Below, in pieces: positions 38,400-50,944 of a stretch of DNA of 64,000 nucleotides. Under the pieces are notes generated by a model that saw only the letters and a program-made list of their open reading frames with translations, made no database searches and was not told the origin of the DNA. The position numbers and the translations under genes were made by a program. Every line of letters begins with the position of its first letter. Position 1 is the stretch's first letter. Location of the stretch: contig NC_083339.1 of assembly GCF_019175385.1 (NCBI RefSeq), positions 49,218,282 to 49,282,281 on the forward strand. Reading direction: 5' to 3'. Origin of the DNA: Lycium barbarum. Its lineage: Eukaryota; Streptophyta; Magnoliopsida; Solanales; Solanaceae.

Positions 38400-40868
38400 C
38401 ATTCGTCCTCGAACGGAAAAGAAAGACGAAGAAAGAAAGTACCTGAATCAGTAAAAAGCTGAGGATATATCTACTATGCATACCAGCCTCGGTCTCCTAT
38501 GTAGCCTTCTCAATTGGACAGATTCTGATAGAACAATATCGAGTCTAACTGGATGATATAAGACCCGTCAGAATGGTACCTCTTTAATATAGACACATAG
38601 AACACCAGATGAACACCCGCTAAGCCTAGTGCCAGAGCCAACTCATAAGCCATCTCACCAATGCGTCAAAGAATCTCAAGTGGGCCAATGAACCTTAGGC
38701 ATAACTTGCCCTTCTTCTTGAATCTCATTACACCCTTTATGGGTAAAACCTTTAATAAAACCTGGTTACCAACTATGGACTACATATCACGAACCTTCCG
38801 GTCCGCATACTCCTTTTGCCTACTGAGAGCCACCAGAAGCTTTTCTTGAATCAACTTCACTTTATGCAAGGACTCTCTCAACAAGTCCGTACCTCACGAT
38901 CTCACCTAAAATACATCAAACCAACCAATTGGAGAACAACATCTCCTACCATATAAAGCCTCAAATGGAGCCATGTCAATACTCGAGTGATAACTGTTGT
39001 TGTACGCAAATTATGCCAAAGGCAAGAACTGGTCCCAATGACCACCAAAGCCAATCACATAAGCCTGTAACATATCCTCTAACACCTGAATAGTTCTCTC
39101 GGGCTGACCATCTGTCTGCAGTTGGAAAGCGTTACTAAGTTCCAACTGAGTCCCCAATTCCTTCTGTAAAGTCCTCTAGAAATGGGAAGTGAACTAAGTG
39201 CCTCTGTCTGGAATGAAGGAAATAGGCATACCATGCAATCTGACAATCTCTCTAATGTAGATCCTAGCCAACTTCTCCGAGTTGTAGGTAGTCTGAACTA
39301 GAATGAAGTACGTGGACTTAGTCAACCTATCCATAATAACCCAATTGGCATCAAACTTGCCTAAAGTCTTCGGTAGACCAACCATGAATTCCATAGCTAT
39401 TCTCTCCCACTTCCTCTCAGGAATGGGCATCCTCTGAGTCACACTACCTGGTCTCTGATGCTCATACTTAACCTACTGAAAATTCAAACACCGGGAAAAG
39501 AAATCCACTATGTCCCTCTTCATACTAAACCACCAATAATGTTGTCTCAAATCACGGTATATCTTTGTCATACCTGGATGAATGGAGTATCTGGAATTGT
39601 GAGCCTCCTCCAAGATCAACTTAATCAACCCACCAACCTTAGGAACGCAAATGCGCCCCTTAATCCTCAGAACACTCTCATCATCAAGAATATCCTCCTT
39701 GGCTTCTCCACTTAGTACGTTATCTCGAATCTTGCACAATTTTACATCCTCAAACTGTTGGGCTTGAATCTGCTCCAAAAGAGACAACCTCGCCTTAACA
39801 CAAGCTAAAACCTTGCCAGGTTCTGAAATATCAAACCTCACTATACTATTAGCCAAACACTGAATTTCCATGGCTAAAGGACACTTCTCAACAATCAAAC
39901 GCGCCAAGTTGTCCATACTCACTGCCTTTTTGCTCAGCGCATCAGCTACCACATTAGCCTTACCCAGATGATAAAGAATAGTAATGTCATAATCCTTGAG
40001 CAACTCCATCCACCTACGTTGCCTCGAATTTAGATCTCGCTGATTGAACACATGCTGAAGAGTATGATGGTCCATGAATACCTCACAATGGACTCCATAC
40101 AGGTAATGCCTCCAAATCTTGAAAGCAAATACTACCGCCACTAACTCTACCTCATGAGTGGGTTAGTTCTTCTCGTGGACCTTCAACTGCCTCGAAGCAT
40201 ACGCGATCACCTTACCCTCTTGCATCAACACACAACTCAGACTAGTCCGGGAAGCATCATAATAAATGGTAAAGTCTTTACCCTCCACAGGTAAAGCCAA
40301 AATCGAAGCTGAAGTCAATAAAGCCTTGAGCTTTTGAAAGCTCTCTTCACACTCATCGGACCACTGAAAGGGCACAATCTTCTGAGTCAAATGGGTCAAG
40401 TGGGAAGCAATAGATGAGAACCCCTTCACGAACTGGCTATCGTAACTCGCTAAGCCCATAAAGCTCTGAATCTCAGTCACTGAAGTAGGCGTAGCCCAAT
40501 CTCTAACTGCCACAATCTTCTTGGGATCCACCATAATCCCATCCATAGACACAACATGCCCCAAATATGCCACAGAACTGAGCCCGAACTCACACTTAGA
40601 AAATATGGCATACAATTTCTTCTCCTTTAATAACCTAAGTACTATCCTCAAATGCTTCTCATGTTCTTCCTTACTACGAGAGTACATCAAGATGTCATCA
40701 ATGAAAACAATCACAAACTAATCCAAGTAAGGTTTGAAGATCCCATTCATCAAATCCATGAAAGCTTTGAGGGCATTAATAAGCCCGAAAGACACCACCA
40801 AGAACTCATAGTGTCTATAGCGGGTCTTAAAGGATATCTTTGGAATATCCTCGACTCTAATCTTCAAC
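38400..40868 (-). pseudogene. pol of minus-strand Ty3 element: RT part, RNase H, integrase
   Basis: Read leftwards from the junction at 40868, pol begins inside RT ([10 protein letters not shown]). 40714-40163 holds the RT catalytic FIDD ([11 protein letters not shown]), then the RNase H start ([10 protein letters not shown]) and a stop after VHEKN. 40141-39473 gives the RNase H tail with KANVVADALSKK and the integrase zinc region (HNSRYSIHPG); the second cysteine of the zinc site is Phe and a stop follows. 39442-39194 is the integrase core start with MEF where MDF is usual (first catalytic Asp) and IPDRGT. 39190-38415 holds decayed core and C-terminal sequence. The N-terminal half of pol is cut off by the LTR at 40874. 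No working protein is possible. Confidence 0.85.
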
Positions 40869-40873
40869 TAGTA

Positions 40874-43789
40874 TGTCACGACCCAAACAGGAGAGTCATG
40901 ACTGGCACCTAGGGCCTTACTCAGACCCCGAGCATACCAAACTATAACTCGTACCTGCTGGACATAACCAGACTACTTAGGCCTACAAGGGAAAACTGGA
41001 CTCTGTTTCTGATATAATAAGCCGATAAGGCTATAACTCGTGTTGAACTGAAGGAGGGAAATCATGCCAACTGAGCTGAACGCAACCCAAACAACAAGCA
41101 TATATATGTATACTTATGTGGGCCGACAAAGCCACCATGCTCTTGTATAACTAAAAGGAACTGCTCAAGATATATGATAACAACCGACGAGGCCACCATG
41201 TGATCCCTGACTCTGCAGGGCCTGGAAGGCTACAAAACATATTGAACATACTGAACATGTGTCTACAAAAGTCTCTAGGAGTATCTTATATCAAAACCTG
41301 GTCGGGACAGGGCACCCGACATACCCATAATACAAAATGATATATATAATGTACCCTGACTCGGTAATACTCCGAAATAATATAGATCCCACCAACCAAA
41401 AGCTTATATCCGGGGTAGCCTATAGTGGAGGGTCTTTTCCTCGTCTACCTGAACCTGCATGGCATGAAACATAGTGTCCCCAGGAAAAAGGATGTCAATG
41501 TGAATAATATACTGAATATGTAAGGTAGAAATGAAACATAGTCATAAGACATTATATGCACAATTATCATACTTATCTATAATATCACTTTATAAGACTA
41601 TAACAACGTCGTAACTCTAATTGCATCTAAGGGCCATGATATGCACAATGATCATACTTATCTGTAATATCACTTTATGAGACCATATCAACGTCGTAAC
41701 TCTAATTGCCCAACTGATCAGTGGTAACTGCCCAACCGGTCGATATCCCAGTGATAAATGCATAAAGCATAATTTCCCGACCAGCCGTAGCTCAGTGGTA
41801 AATGCGCAATTGCCCGACCTTCCATAGCCTTGTTGTAAAAACGTGTCTGCCCAACCGGCCGCAGCCCGATGGTGAATAGAGATATATAACTGCCCAACCG
41901 GCCGTAGCTCTGTGGTAAGATAAGAGTACCATAACCACGTCTCTATAGATACCGTATATGTGTATCCAATGCCATTTCGACACCCATTGGTATAATGCAT
42001 GAGACTCATAAGAATACATTTCTAAACTTGTCGAAGTGACGTAAGGTCATTACACCTCCAATTAACATTATGTACTATCAAGCCGTCATGTGTTACATTA
42101 TCAGCCCAAGAAGGATCACAATAGATATGAAGGATAAATCTTTATGACATGAAAGTACTCCTAACCAGGGACAAACAACAGTCAAGGATATCTCTATTTT
42201 AACATGAATGGAGTCATTGATAAAACCTTCATTTCCGTTGGACTCATGCCAAAAAAAAAAAGAGTTTAGCCTTAACATACCTTATACTGAATCCTTACGT
42301 ATCGACCCGAGCTTAGCCTCCTTCACCCTGAATCTACAGCCAACAATAAGGACACTACTGTCACTATAATGAGCTTAACAATGATTATCGAGCGACAAGC
42401 TCGTTCTATATGAAATCAGACAGCATCTCCCCTACTTTCTTTACTTCCTCAAACTCTCATCAATACCAACAACACAAGAACAACATCTATAACATCATAT
42501 TTAAGCTAATCCACAAATTCCCAGCCATAACACATCATAAAAATGACCAACCAATCTAATACAATACAACATCTTAAATACGATTTCCAACCTTTACCTC
42601 GTAAGTTCTTAACCAAAAAACATCTTATAGTGTTTCATTTTTTCTTACATCCAGCCTATAAACAGCAACAAAAACATAGCTCTCATGCTAATTAAATTTC
42701 CAGCCTTTCCACATCACAAGAACAACTTCAAACCATCATAAGAACAATAAACCAGTTTCTAGCGGTTTCCGACCGCTATTTCGCATGTTCTTATCCTAAC
42801 AACCATTTTAATACTTCAGTAAGCTCATACACACAGAGAAAAAGAGAGTTCTTACCTTGGACAGCAGGTAAAAACCCTTGTTGACCTTTCTTCAACCTAA
42901 AGTAATCCCTACCAGAACAACTACTCCGTAGAAATCATGTTCTATTTGTTCTACGATCTTTCTGAGGAGTAGTTTGTGTTGTAAACACTTGGATTTCACA
43001 TTGAATGGGTTAGAAACTTTAAGAGAGTTATTTCAGAGTTGTGGGAGCTTTGGAGATGAAAATATTAGCATATGGGAGCCCCCACCACTTTAAATAAAAA
43101 TATGAAAAGTTCCACCTCCTATGTGGGTCCCAAAGGGAGCTGCTTGCGTAGTCTCTCGAAAATACGAATATCTCTCTACTCCGGCGTTGCTATGGTCAAT
43201 AAACAGCCAACAAGTGGTTCCGAATGACCTAAAGGAGGCCCCGGCGCAGCACCTTTCTCGCTCGAAGGATCTATGAAAGTCCCTGTCATATCGACAAACA
43301 GTTTAATGCGTTGGAAACTAGACTCGTAGAACTTCAATTTGGTGGGCGGATCACTCCGTAACTCCAAGTAGATTGGGAGAAAAGATCAGTTACATCTGAC
43401 CTAAATTACGACAAACTTATGAACGTAACTTGTGACGACTTTTTTTTACAACTCGCTTGACTTCAAAACTTAACAGACGACTATCATATGACTAAAATAA
43501 CTCATAAAATGACCTTGTTAGCATGTTAAACACCCCTAGTCTTAGCCCAAAAGTAGTGGTCGTAACATTCCCAATCTTTTTGACTTTCGACAAAACTTAT
43601 TTTCTTCGATGCGTTTCACTTCTAAACTTTCCAAACCTCTTGGTACTTTCTGATCATGATATTAAATCTTTGTAACCTCCAAGTTATCATGATTAACTTA
43701 CTTTATATAATTTCAAAGATGATCTTATTTCCGAGCTTACCTAAATTGACTTACGACATACTTGACGTATGAAAACGCGGGATGTAACA
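40874..43789 (-). repeat. 3' LTR of a minus-strand pol-less element (family D)
   Basis: 2,916 bp; on the minus strand from TGTTACATCCCGCG to GGGTCGTGACA. The polypurine side is at 43790-43806. It contains the GC hairpin (41301-41320) and about five imperfect 45-50-bp units (41695-41925, each with GCCCAACCGGCCG or a variant). Its partner is the truncated LTR at 45506-45824, at roughly 85% identity, so this insertion is old. Confidence 0.8.
41301..41320 (-). promoter_or_regulatory. GC hairpin in LTR 3' region, family D
   Basis: The stem on the minus strand is GTCGGG/CCCGAC with a loop containing CCCTGT. Compared with GACGGG/CCCGTC in the Tekay LTR, one A-T pair has become T-A, a compensating change. 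Confidence 0.5.
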
Positions 43790-45487
43790 TCATTACCCCC
43801 TTTGGAACATTAGTCCTCAAAGCTAAACTGATACGCTTACTGGCCTTATTTCTTATCGGCTTATACTAACACTTTTGTATTGTCCTTGCCATCTAGGAAA
43901 CCGTCTTGTAAACAACTTCAAATCCCAGGGCATCCTCACCTTTTGGGCTTCTTTCTTCCATTAAAACTTATTGTCGGGACTCTCCCGAACTTATAACTAT
44001 TACTGTCTTCTGACAACTCTTTCCTTTTTCCTTCTAACTCTTAGAACTGATCACTGAGCCTTATAAGCTACCTCTTCGGGCATTCGTTAGCGTACTAAGG
44101 CTTTTCACTTGGTACTTTGTCGAACTTATTACTATTGCTATATTATGCTTCATACCCTAGATTTTCTATTCTTATGGCTTTATCAAATCAAGGTAGTTCA
44201 TAGATATCATAACTCTTACTTTGGTTTATCATTACCAAGGTTTGCTATTTGACTTGAGGAAATTTTCACGTTACTTATCTTACCTGTATAAGTCTATGCC
44301 CTTCAATGCTATCTCATCGCGATTCATCTTAAGGGTAACATTCTATCCTTGTATACCATTCTGAACTTTTAATCTTCCTACTATACTGTCTGATCTTAGC
44401 TAATCGTAGATCATACAAATAGTTTATCAATATACAACCTTATATGCTGAAAATGATAACATATCTAAGTATCTTTCTGGCGCCAACTCAGGATCTTGAC
44501 TTAAGTACGGTTTTCTCCCTGCCCTAACACTGGGCAATCTCGCGCTATGCTTCCCGGAGTGCCACATCTAAAACAAACATCTAAGCCTGGTAGGCATTGC
44601 CCAATATGTCTCCTCCTGCACTGCTGACAACATGGCGGAGATGACCTTATCTGTCTAGAACTTTCCTAATCTGTACTTCTTGTGCCCTCGATCCGTAACT
44701 TGCCCCTCATGGGCCACTCTGGTCATATCAAGACCCCTGATATCTAAATGAACTACCTCCCATTTGGGATACAGATTGGCCCCTTCTTGTTGACTTCTTC
44801 TATGATCTACTTGATGACTATCCATACTCAGTAATTACTTTACTCCTCTTACCTTGTTGTTCACCCCGAACTTGGTCTATCTGTTGCTGCTATCTATGCT
44901 CATCTAAGTTATGAGTGAAAGCCTGAATACATGAAATATCCATATTATCATTCAATGATGTCATGGTGCATTCATCTATCAGATGTGGCTCAGGACCTGC
45001 TACTAATCGATGTACTCTAGCTCGGATCGTGTCGACAATCGGCGGACTCTGGTCTAATGTTGAGCCTGAGCGGCTACTAATTGCGTCAATAACTGTATTA
45101 CTCTCTTGGTGTCCAGATCTGATGAAACTGGGGGAGGAACTGTAGATGTTGGAAGCTCTATAAGGCTCATCAGGTACTGGTTGAGTAGGGGATACTCTAG
45201 AAAGTGACTCACCCTGATTCCCAGATTGACCTACATACTTACTCTCTCAGCTGTCTAAGCCTTCTGGCTAGCTGTAGCTTTTCCTGCCACAGGAATATCT
45301 ATATAACATAATCAAACACGAGTGACATTAGACTTCTTATGACTCAGCTTATAGCACGATTCAGATCTGAAAGAAGGATAACCAATCCCTAAAGGCCCTG
45401 CAGCCTCCTAAGTATAAATGTGGTGCCCAACACATTCATAAGCAAGACTCTACTACACATAACTTTGTAGACTCTCTAAGGCACGAC
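43790..45487 (-). pseudogene. gag remnant of family D element, pol deleted
   Basis: Between the primer site (minus TGGTATCAGAGCAGG, 45501-45487) and the polypurine tract (minus CCAAAGGGGGTAATGA, about 43806-43791) there is room only for gag. A decayed zinc-knuckle region at about 44530-44636 reads CCQQCRRRHIGQC and then CFRCGTPGS, where the usual His is Ser. No protease, RT or integrase was seen. Confidence 0.6.
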
Positions 45488-45505
45488 CTGCTCTGATACC
45501 AAATT

Positions 45506-45824
45506 TGTCATGATCCAAACCGAAAGGCCATGACCGGCACCCGCTGCCTTATTCAGACCCCGAGCGTGCCAAACTGTAGCTCATACATGCTGGACATAGC
45601 CAGACTACTTAGGCCAGCAAGGATTGTACTCTCTTTCTGATATAAACGGATAAGGCTATAACTCGTGCTAAACTAAAGGTGGGAAATCATGCCACCTGAG
45701 CTGAAACGCAACCCAAACAACAAGCATATATATGTATACCTATGCGGGCCAACAAATCCTCCATGCACTTCTATAACTAAAAACAACTGCTTAAGATAAG
45801 TAAACAACGGTCGATGAGGCCACT
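45506..45824 (-). repeat. truncated 5' LTR of family D element
   Basis: Only the last 319 bp of the LTR remain. It aligns with 40874-41200. It is cut by the LTR-like start TGTTGACATC at 45825. Confidence 0.8.
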
Positions 45825-46374
45825 GTTGACATCTAATTTTTGACCTCCCGTAATGTATTTTAATTACTCAGAGTCCCTGGATGACAAATAAAATAAGTTG
45901 TGCATCTTAGAGTGTCTAAATAATTTTTTTATAGAAAATTGGTTGGGACAATATTTCACCCCTTTAAATTGATAAAGAGATTTTCAGGACATTATGAATT
46001 GTGTGATAATTAATTGATATTTTGTGACATTTATGGAATATTTTATTGGAATTAATCAAAAGCAAAACAATTTTAAATAATTATTTACTTAATTAATTAA
46101 ATCAAGAAGAATCAGATTAATGAATAATTTATTTTCTTTATTGTCCAAGGTAATTTGAGTAATTAAAAGAATTGACCATTTTACCCCTCAAACTCTGATT
46201 CCGTGTGCTTGCATAGTTGTTTGGTTAATTAATTATCTTGTTAATTAATTTGATTAATTATTGAGGCCATATCTGCGAAATGGTTTTAACAAGTCGTGTT
46301 GTAAATTAATTGAGTCCTAATATTTTTTTTTAGTTTAGGACATTTACCTTCGACCCTCCATACATATATATATA

Positions 46375-46577
46375 TATACATACACCATGTATATACAAAT
46401 ATACATTGTGTGTGTGTGTCTACATATATATGTCAAAAGGCCCATGCGTTTTTTTTTTAAAAAAAAGGACAGGCCCAATCCATAATAGACCAGACCCGGT
46501 CCATCAAGTATTTTAAAAGGAGGGGAATACATATATCCCCCTCCCTCATTTATTTTTTACCCCCGCCTGTCCTCATC

Positions 46578-46636
<59 letters not shown>

Positions 46637-46846
46637 CACCATGTGTATACAAATATACATTATATGTGTGTGTGTCTATATATATATATATGTGTGTCAA
46701 AAGGCCCATGCGTTTGTGTTTTTTTTAAAAAAAAGGACCAGGCCCAATCCATAATAGACCAGACCCAGTCCATCAAGCATTTTAAAAGGAGGGGAATACA
46801 TATATCCCCCTCCCTCATTTATTTTTTACCCCCGCCTGTCCTCATC
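46375..46846 (+). repeat. direct duplication of about 200 bp separated by (TA)n
   Basis: Copies at about 46375-46578 and 46631-46846, each with CATACACCATGT..., AAAAGGCCCATGCGTT and CCCCCGCCTGTCCTCATCGT. A run of about 25 TA units (46579-46630) lies between them. It probably arose by slippage or unequal exchange at the TA runs. Confidence 0.85.
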
Positions 46847-47124
46847 GTGTCCATCACATGTGGCATGTTTAATCAGAGAAGAGGACGAAACATTAATGGC
46901 TTCATCCTTTTCTCCATGAAATCCAGCCAAATAACCCCTTAAGGTACAAACTTGCAATTTCTTTATATTTTTCGTCGATTACAGTGCTATAAGGTGAAAG
47001 GAAACCATTAATTTTTGTTTTTTCTTTAAATTTGGGCCGTATATGTTGGTTTCAAGTGAAGACTTGTGGAAAATCCACAAGTCCCACATCGATGTTGTTA
47101 GTTTTAAGATAAGTTCTGGGGTTC

Positions 47125-47133
47125 TATAAATAG
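47125..47133 (+). promoter_or_regulatory. TATA box
   Basis: TATAAATAG in GTTCTATAAATAGAACC, itself a small inverted repeat. It is preceded by TCCCACATCGATG at about 47083, a box common in plant LTR promoters. Confidence 0.45.
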
Positions 47134-47540
47134 AACCTCATCATTCACTGAAAAAACAAGTTGGAACACTTTTTAAAAAGCTTGAACTTTGAGTTTTTGT
47201 TCAAGATTTGAGTTTCATCAGTGTTATGAAGCTTTAATTGAAAAGTTTAAGTCTTCCCTAGTTCTAAATTTTTTATTTCTTTTCTGTTGCTTGGTATTTG
47301 GTGGTTGAGTTTGGTGTTGGAAGCACAAGAAGGAATCCAAGTGCATTCTTGCTCCGGTTGCACTTTAAAAAGGTAACCATTTATTAGTTTGTTGCTTTGT
47401 TTAAGTTTCTGTCTATACTAATTATAGTTTGATGTGATTAAGTGTTCTATGTGTAGTTATAATGTAGTTCAGTACTGGTGGTATGCCTATTTGATGTATG
47501 AACAATAATTTCTGTGTTTTAATTAGAATTAGAAGTTTAT

Positions 47541-48030
47541 TAAATAATGTGCTTGGTTGGATTCTGTTTATTCCAATTGGTAATGTGTTTGGTTTAAAGG
47601 TTGTTTAAAGGGTTATAGGTCTGATGAGTAGTATGTTTGGTTCAATTATCGGTTATCCTATTTAGTAGTATGCTTAGCTTAAAGGTTAGTTCAAAGATTA
47701 AAAGTTTATTAAATAATGTGCTTTGTTGGATTCTGTTTATTCCATTTGGTAATGTGTTTGGATTAAAGATTGTTTAAATGTTTATAGATCTAATAAGTAG
47801 TATGTTTGGTTCAGTTCTTGATCATTCTATTTAGTAGTATTATTGACTTAAAGTTGGGTCAAAGGTTAAAGGTTTATGAAGTGATGTGTTTAGTCTTATT
47901 CTATTTACTCTATTTGGTAATGTGCTTGGTTTAAAGGTTATTTAATGGTTTTTTAGGTTTATTAATTAAGGTGCTTGGTTTAATTCTGTTTATTCTATCC
48001 AGTAGTGTGCTTGGCTTAAAGGTTGGTAGA
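47541..48030 (+). repeat. three diverged tandem units of about 169 bp
   Basis: Units start TAAATAATGTGCTTGGTTGG (47541) and TAAATAATGTGCTTTGTTGG (47710), with a third shorter unit from about 47876. All are built from GTTTGGTTTAAAGGTT-like words. Confidence 0.75.
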
Positions 48031-48820
48031 GGCTTAAAGATTGATACTTTATCCTATATTGATAATGTGCTCAGTTGGATGTTTTAAGCAATGGTTTTGG
48101 AGGCTTGAATCATGATAAAGATGTTCATTAATCCTATACTTGTCTGATTGCTCTTGATTGCAACAATTTGGTTGAGATAATGACTATTAGGATCTGTTTG
48201 AACTGACCTCTGAGTGGAGTTTGTTTCAATAAGAATGTACTTGGGTGGTTTGAAGGGTCTTTGACACTATTAAATAAATTGAACTCAAGGCAGTCCTGAG
48301 ATGGTCCTTATCTTTTCCAAAATGGTCAACCAATTGGTAAAATAGGTTTGTTAAGTGGTGATGATAGTTATACTTGCTTTAATTTAGTAATGAGGTGCTA
48401 AATCCTGAAAAATGGTATTAAGAAATAACCGTAAGGATTGGTAGCTTGACATGAAACATGTGTGTGTGTGAGAGAGAGTCTATTCGTTTTACCATGTGTA
48501 GAAGTGTCTATGTATGTGCTATGCGCAGAAAAAATCATCTTTCCAAGAATGATCACATAACATCTAATAATTATAAATATAAGAGAAAAAGAGAATAGTG
48601 GGAAAACCCTAGTAGGAGTCAGTCCAGGTTGTCTTTGTGAAGCTGCTTGGTACTGCCTTTTTGGGATGTTGTGGATTGAATTTCTTAAAATGAACAAGTA
48701 GTGCAGGGTCAAGAAGGGGACTGATGGTGATATTTCAGGTCAGTGAAGTTAAAATGGTTTCTGTAGCTGAGTCTGTCTTGTTTATCGTATGTGATTTGAT
48801 CTTAAAAGAAGGACATATAT

Positions 48821-49280
48821 TGTCACGACCCAACCAGAGGGCCATGACGGGCACTCGGAGCTAACACACCGAGCACCTCTGAACATACATCTCATAATCA
48901 TTTCTAGGTGGACCATAAAGATAGCTCACGGATATCATAATCTGTAAAGGTTCATACATCACAAAATAATGGCACAGCTCTACATAATCATGAACAATTA
49001 TACCTATCATCACAAGCCGACAAGGCTACCATAATATTACACAACAATACGCACTGATAAGGCTATGAAACATCTAACTGTACACACATGTCCATGAGCC
49101 TCTACATAGAATACAAGTGACCATAAGGACTAATACCAATAGACTGCGGCTCCGAAGCAAATGGAGCACTCCTGAGATTTCACTGATGAAGCTCTTATGG
49201 GTCAGGTTCGTCTACCTGTCTACCTGCGGACATGAACGTAGCGTCCACAAGAAAGGACGTTAGTACGAACAATGTTGTTT
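48821..49280 (-). mobile_element. LTR 3'-end fragment, related to family C
   Basis: On the minus strand it runs from TTCGTACTAACGTCCTTTCT (also at 32616 in family C) to GGGTCGTGACA at 48821. It lacks the GC hairpin at the expected place. Confidence 0.65.
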
Positions 49281-49704
49281 TTGATATATTTGTATGTAGT
49301 AGCTTTATAAGCATATGGTGTAATTCTGTTTTGCTGACAATGATGTTTTGTCAAAGCGGTAAAAGCTGTGGATAGTTTTAAGTATTTTTTTTTTTGTCCT
49401 TACGTGGGTAATTCTTGTGGTTTTCTATATTGTTCTTTGATTCTTTTTTATTGGTAATTCTTGTGGTTTTCTATATTTATGCATTTCGTTCACTGGTAAT
49501 GTCTTGTGCTAACTGGGAGGCTGCTTTGTACTGATAGGATAGTTGACAATAGAACATTAAGGATGATCAGTGAGCACTCATCAAGTTCCCCATCTGTAGG
49601 CAATAAGGATCATTTAGACCCCAAAACACGCGGTACTTAATTCTATCACCAAACTACTTTATTTTATTAGGGCTTCCTTGCCTCTCCTTATTTCAATTCC
49701 CCAG

Positions 49705-50344
49705 ACATGTATGCATGTAAATCTAACTGGGTAGACCGTACCCATGATGCAGCCATATTCAGCTCAGAATTACAATGCCACTGGGTTTCTCTTACCAAGA
49801 AGCTTGTGTGTAATAAGAATCGCCACTGTGTTAGCCTCTTCTTTTCTTCATTGCATGTGGTCACTGAAGTTGGTGACTTTTGTTACTTTCTTGTAACTGC
49901 TTCAATCTTGGAGCAAATATTTTTCCCTTACTGGCTGCGGTGTGATGTAAAGGATAGAATCAGCTGGCACCAATGAAGAGTAGCAGTATAAAATATGAAT
50001 ATCACACTCCATAATGGCAAAGACACCTTCTCGTATGTTTTTAAGACTTCTCAAAAAACCATTTTGTTTCTGAAACTTGGCAATTAGAATATCACTCAGT
50101 TCTTATTGCTCCAGAGTCCAGCCCGTGTACAATGTTCTACCTTCAAAATTATTAGCATGAAGTGATTTCATTTTCCTCTCTCTGTTGTTCACCTTTGTTC
50201 TGGAATGTTTTTCTTCTGTTGTTTCATGCATTAACCACTGAGATTATGTGGAATTTAACATTCTGCTTATTTTTAGGTACTTTGTGTAGTTGGAGATGTT
50301 TCTTTTCTGCATGACACAAATGAGCTGTCCCTTTTGAGAAAGCA
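49705..50344 (+). pseudogene. two exons of a PHYLLO/MenD-like gene, captured or stranded
   Basis: Exon A starts after an AG at 49703-49704 and reads DMYACKSNWVDRTHDAA, then IFSSELQCHWVS. Exon B (50277-50344) has a perfect AG before it and GTGAGT after it, and reads VLCVVGDVSFLHDTNELSLL. From memory these match consecutive parts of the MenD (SEPHCHC synthase) region of plant PHYLLO, which takes part in phylloquinone synthesis in plastids. VVGD-SFLHDTN is its thiamine-diphosphate-binding part. The piece expected between A and B, about 25 residues, is missing or scrambled. No other PHYLLO exon is in the window. The fragment lies upstream of the CACTA exon at 50649, on the same strand. Confidence 0.7.
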
Positions 50345-50648
50345 GTGAGTATTTTGCTTTTTCTTTTCTCTTTCCATTTTGTTTGACATCCTTCAATGCT
50401 TCTTTATTAGAGCTGATTCAATTAAGGATATGTAATATCATGGGAAACTGAATTTATGATGTGGAATTACCAGTTTTAGTTTACTTTTTCATTATCCTAA
50501 TTTACTTTTTATATTTGCCTTTTGGTTTTCTGCTAAAACATGTCATCAAGCAACATCTTGCCTATAGTACTGCATATATAGCCAAGGTCTTTATAATTTG
50601 TGTTCTTCTAACATTATGTACCTAATCTAAAATATATGTACATATAGG

Positions 50649-50944
50649 ATGGTGATCTTTCTAAGAGGAAGGCAAAAGGAGCAAAGACAATAGTGGCAAA
50701 GGCATTTCTGTACACGGCAAAGGAGTACCAAGAAATGAAGCTGAAAGTTAGTCAACTAACAAGTACACTTAGTTCCACGGAGGCAAGGACGTTGCATATG
50801 CAGGCCCAAATTCCCCCGTATCCCGGGGATGCTCGTAGGTCACAGCCCAGTAGACGACGTAGGTCACAAGACAACGTAGTTCATGCTCTTGTTGATGAGG
50901 ATAGTGGAGAGGAATCGGATCATGTCTCTAACACCCAACGTTGA
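50649..50944 (+). pseudogene. last exon of a CACTA (En/Spm) transposon protein
   Basis: After an AG at 50647-50648 the frame reads DGDLSKRKAKGAKTIVAKAF and stays open to the TGA at 50942-50944. The middle (KEYQEMKLKVSQLTSTLSST) is coiled-coil-like and the end is acidic and charged. This resembles the C-terminal tail of plant CACTA transposase-related proteins. Its position 0.9 kb before the CACTA terminus at 51849 supports the call. The catalytic part is absent. Confidence 0.5.

Larger units (their letters stand above)
45825..48820 (+). mobile_element. probable Ogre/Tat-like LTR (limits uncertain)
   Basis: Starts TGTTGACATCTAATTTTTGA, a start I associate with Ogre/Tat LTRs, followed by the AT-rich TTAATTAATT stretch usual for them. 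A TATA box (TATAAATAG, 47125-47133) precedes a transcribed-looking leader. Inside are a 252-bp duplication and a tandem array. No LTR 3' end, primer site or protein frame was found before the fragment at 48821. Confidence 0.45.

Noticed and set aside
41780..41810. tRNA-like A box (TAGCTCAGTGG) on the plus strand
   Set aside because: It fits the A-box pattern, but no B box follows and no cloverleaf can be drawn. It is part of the tandem units of a minus-strand LTR.
46643..46942. 99-codon plus frame over the TA-rich duplication
   Set aside because: Its residues come from a TA/TG microsatellite and LTR duplication, without any protein signature.
49707..49976. 89-codon open frame as a stand-alone gene
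   Set aside because: Its first third is a PHYLLO exon piece; the rest reads into intron-like sequence. It is a fragment, not a gene.
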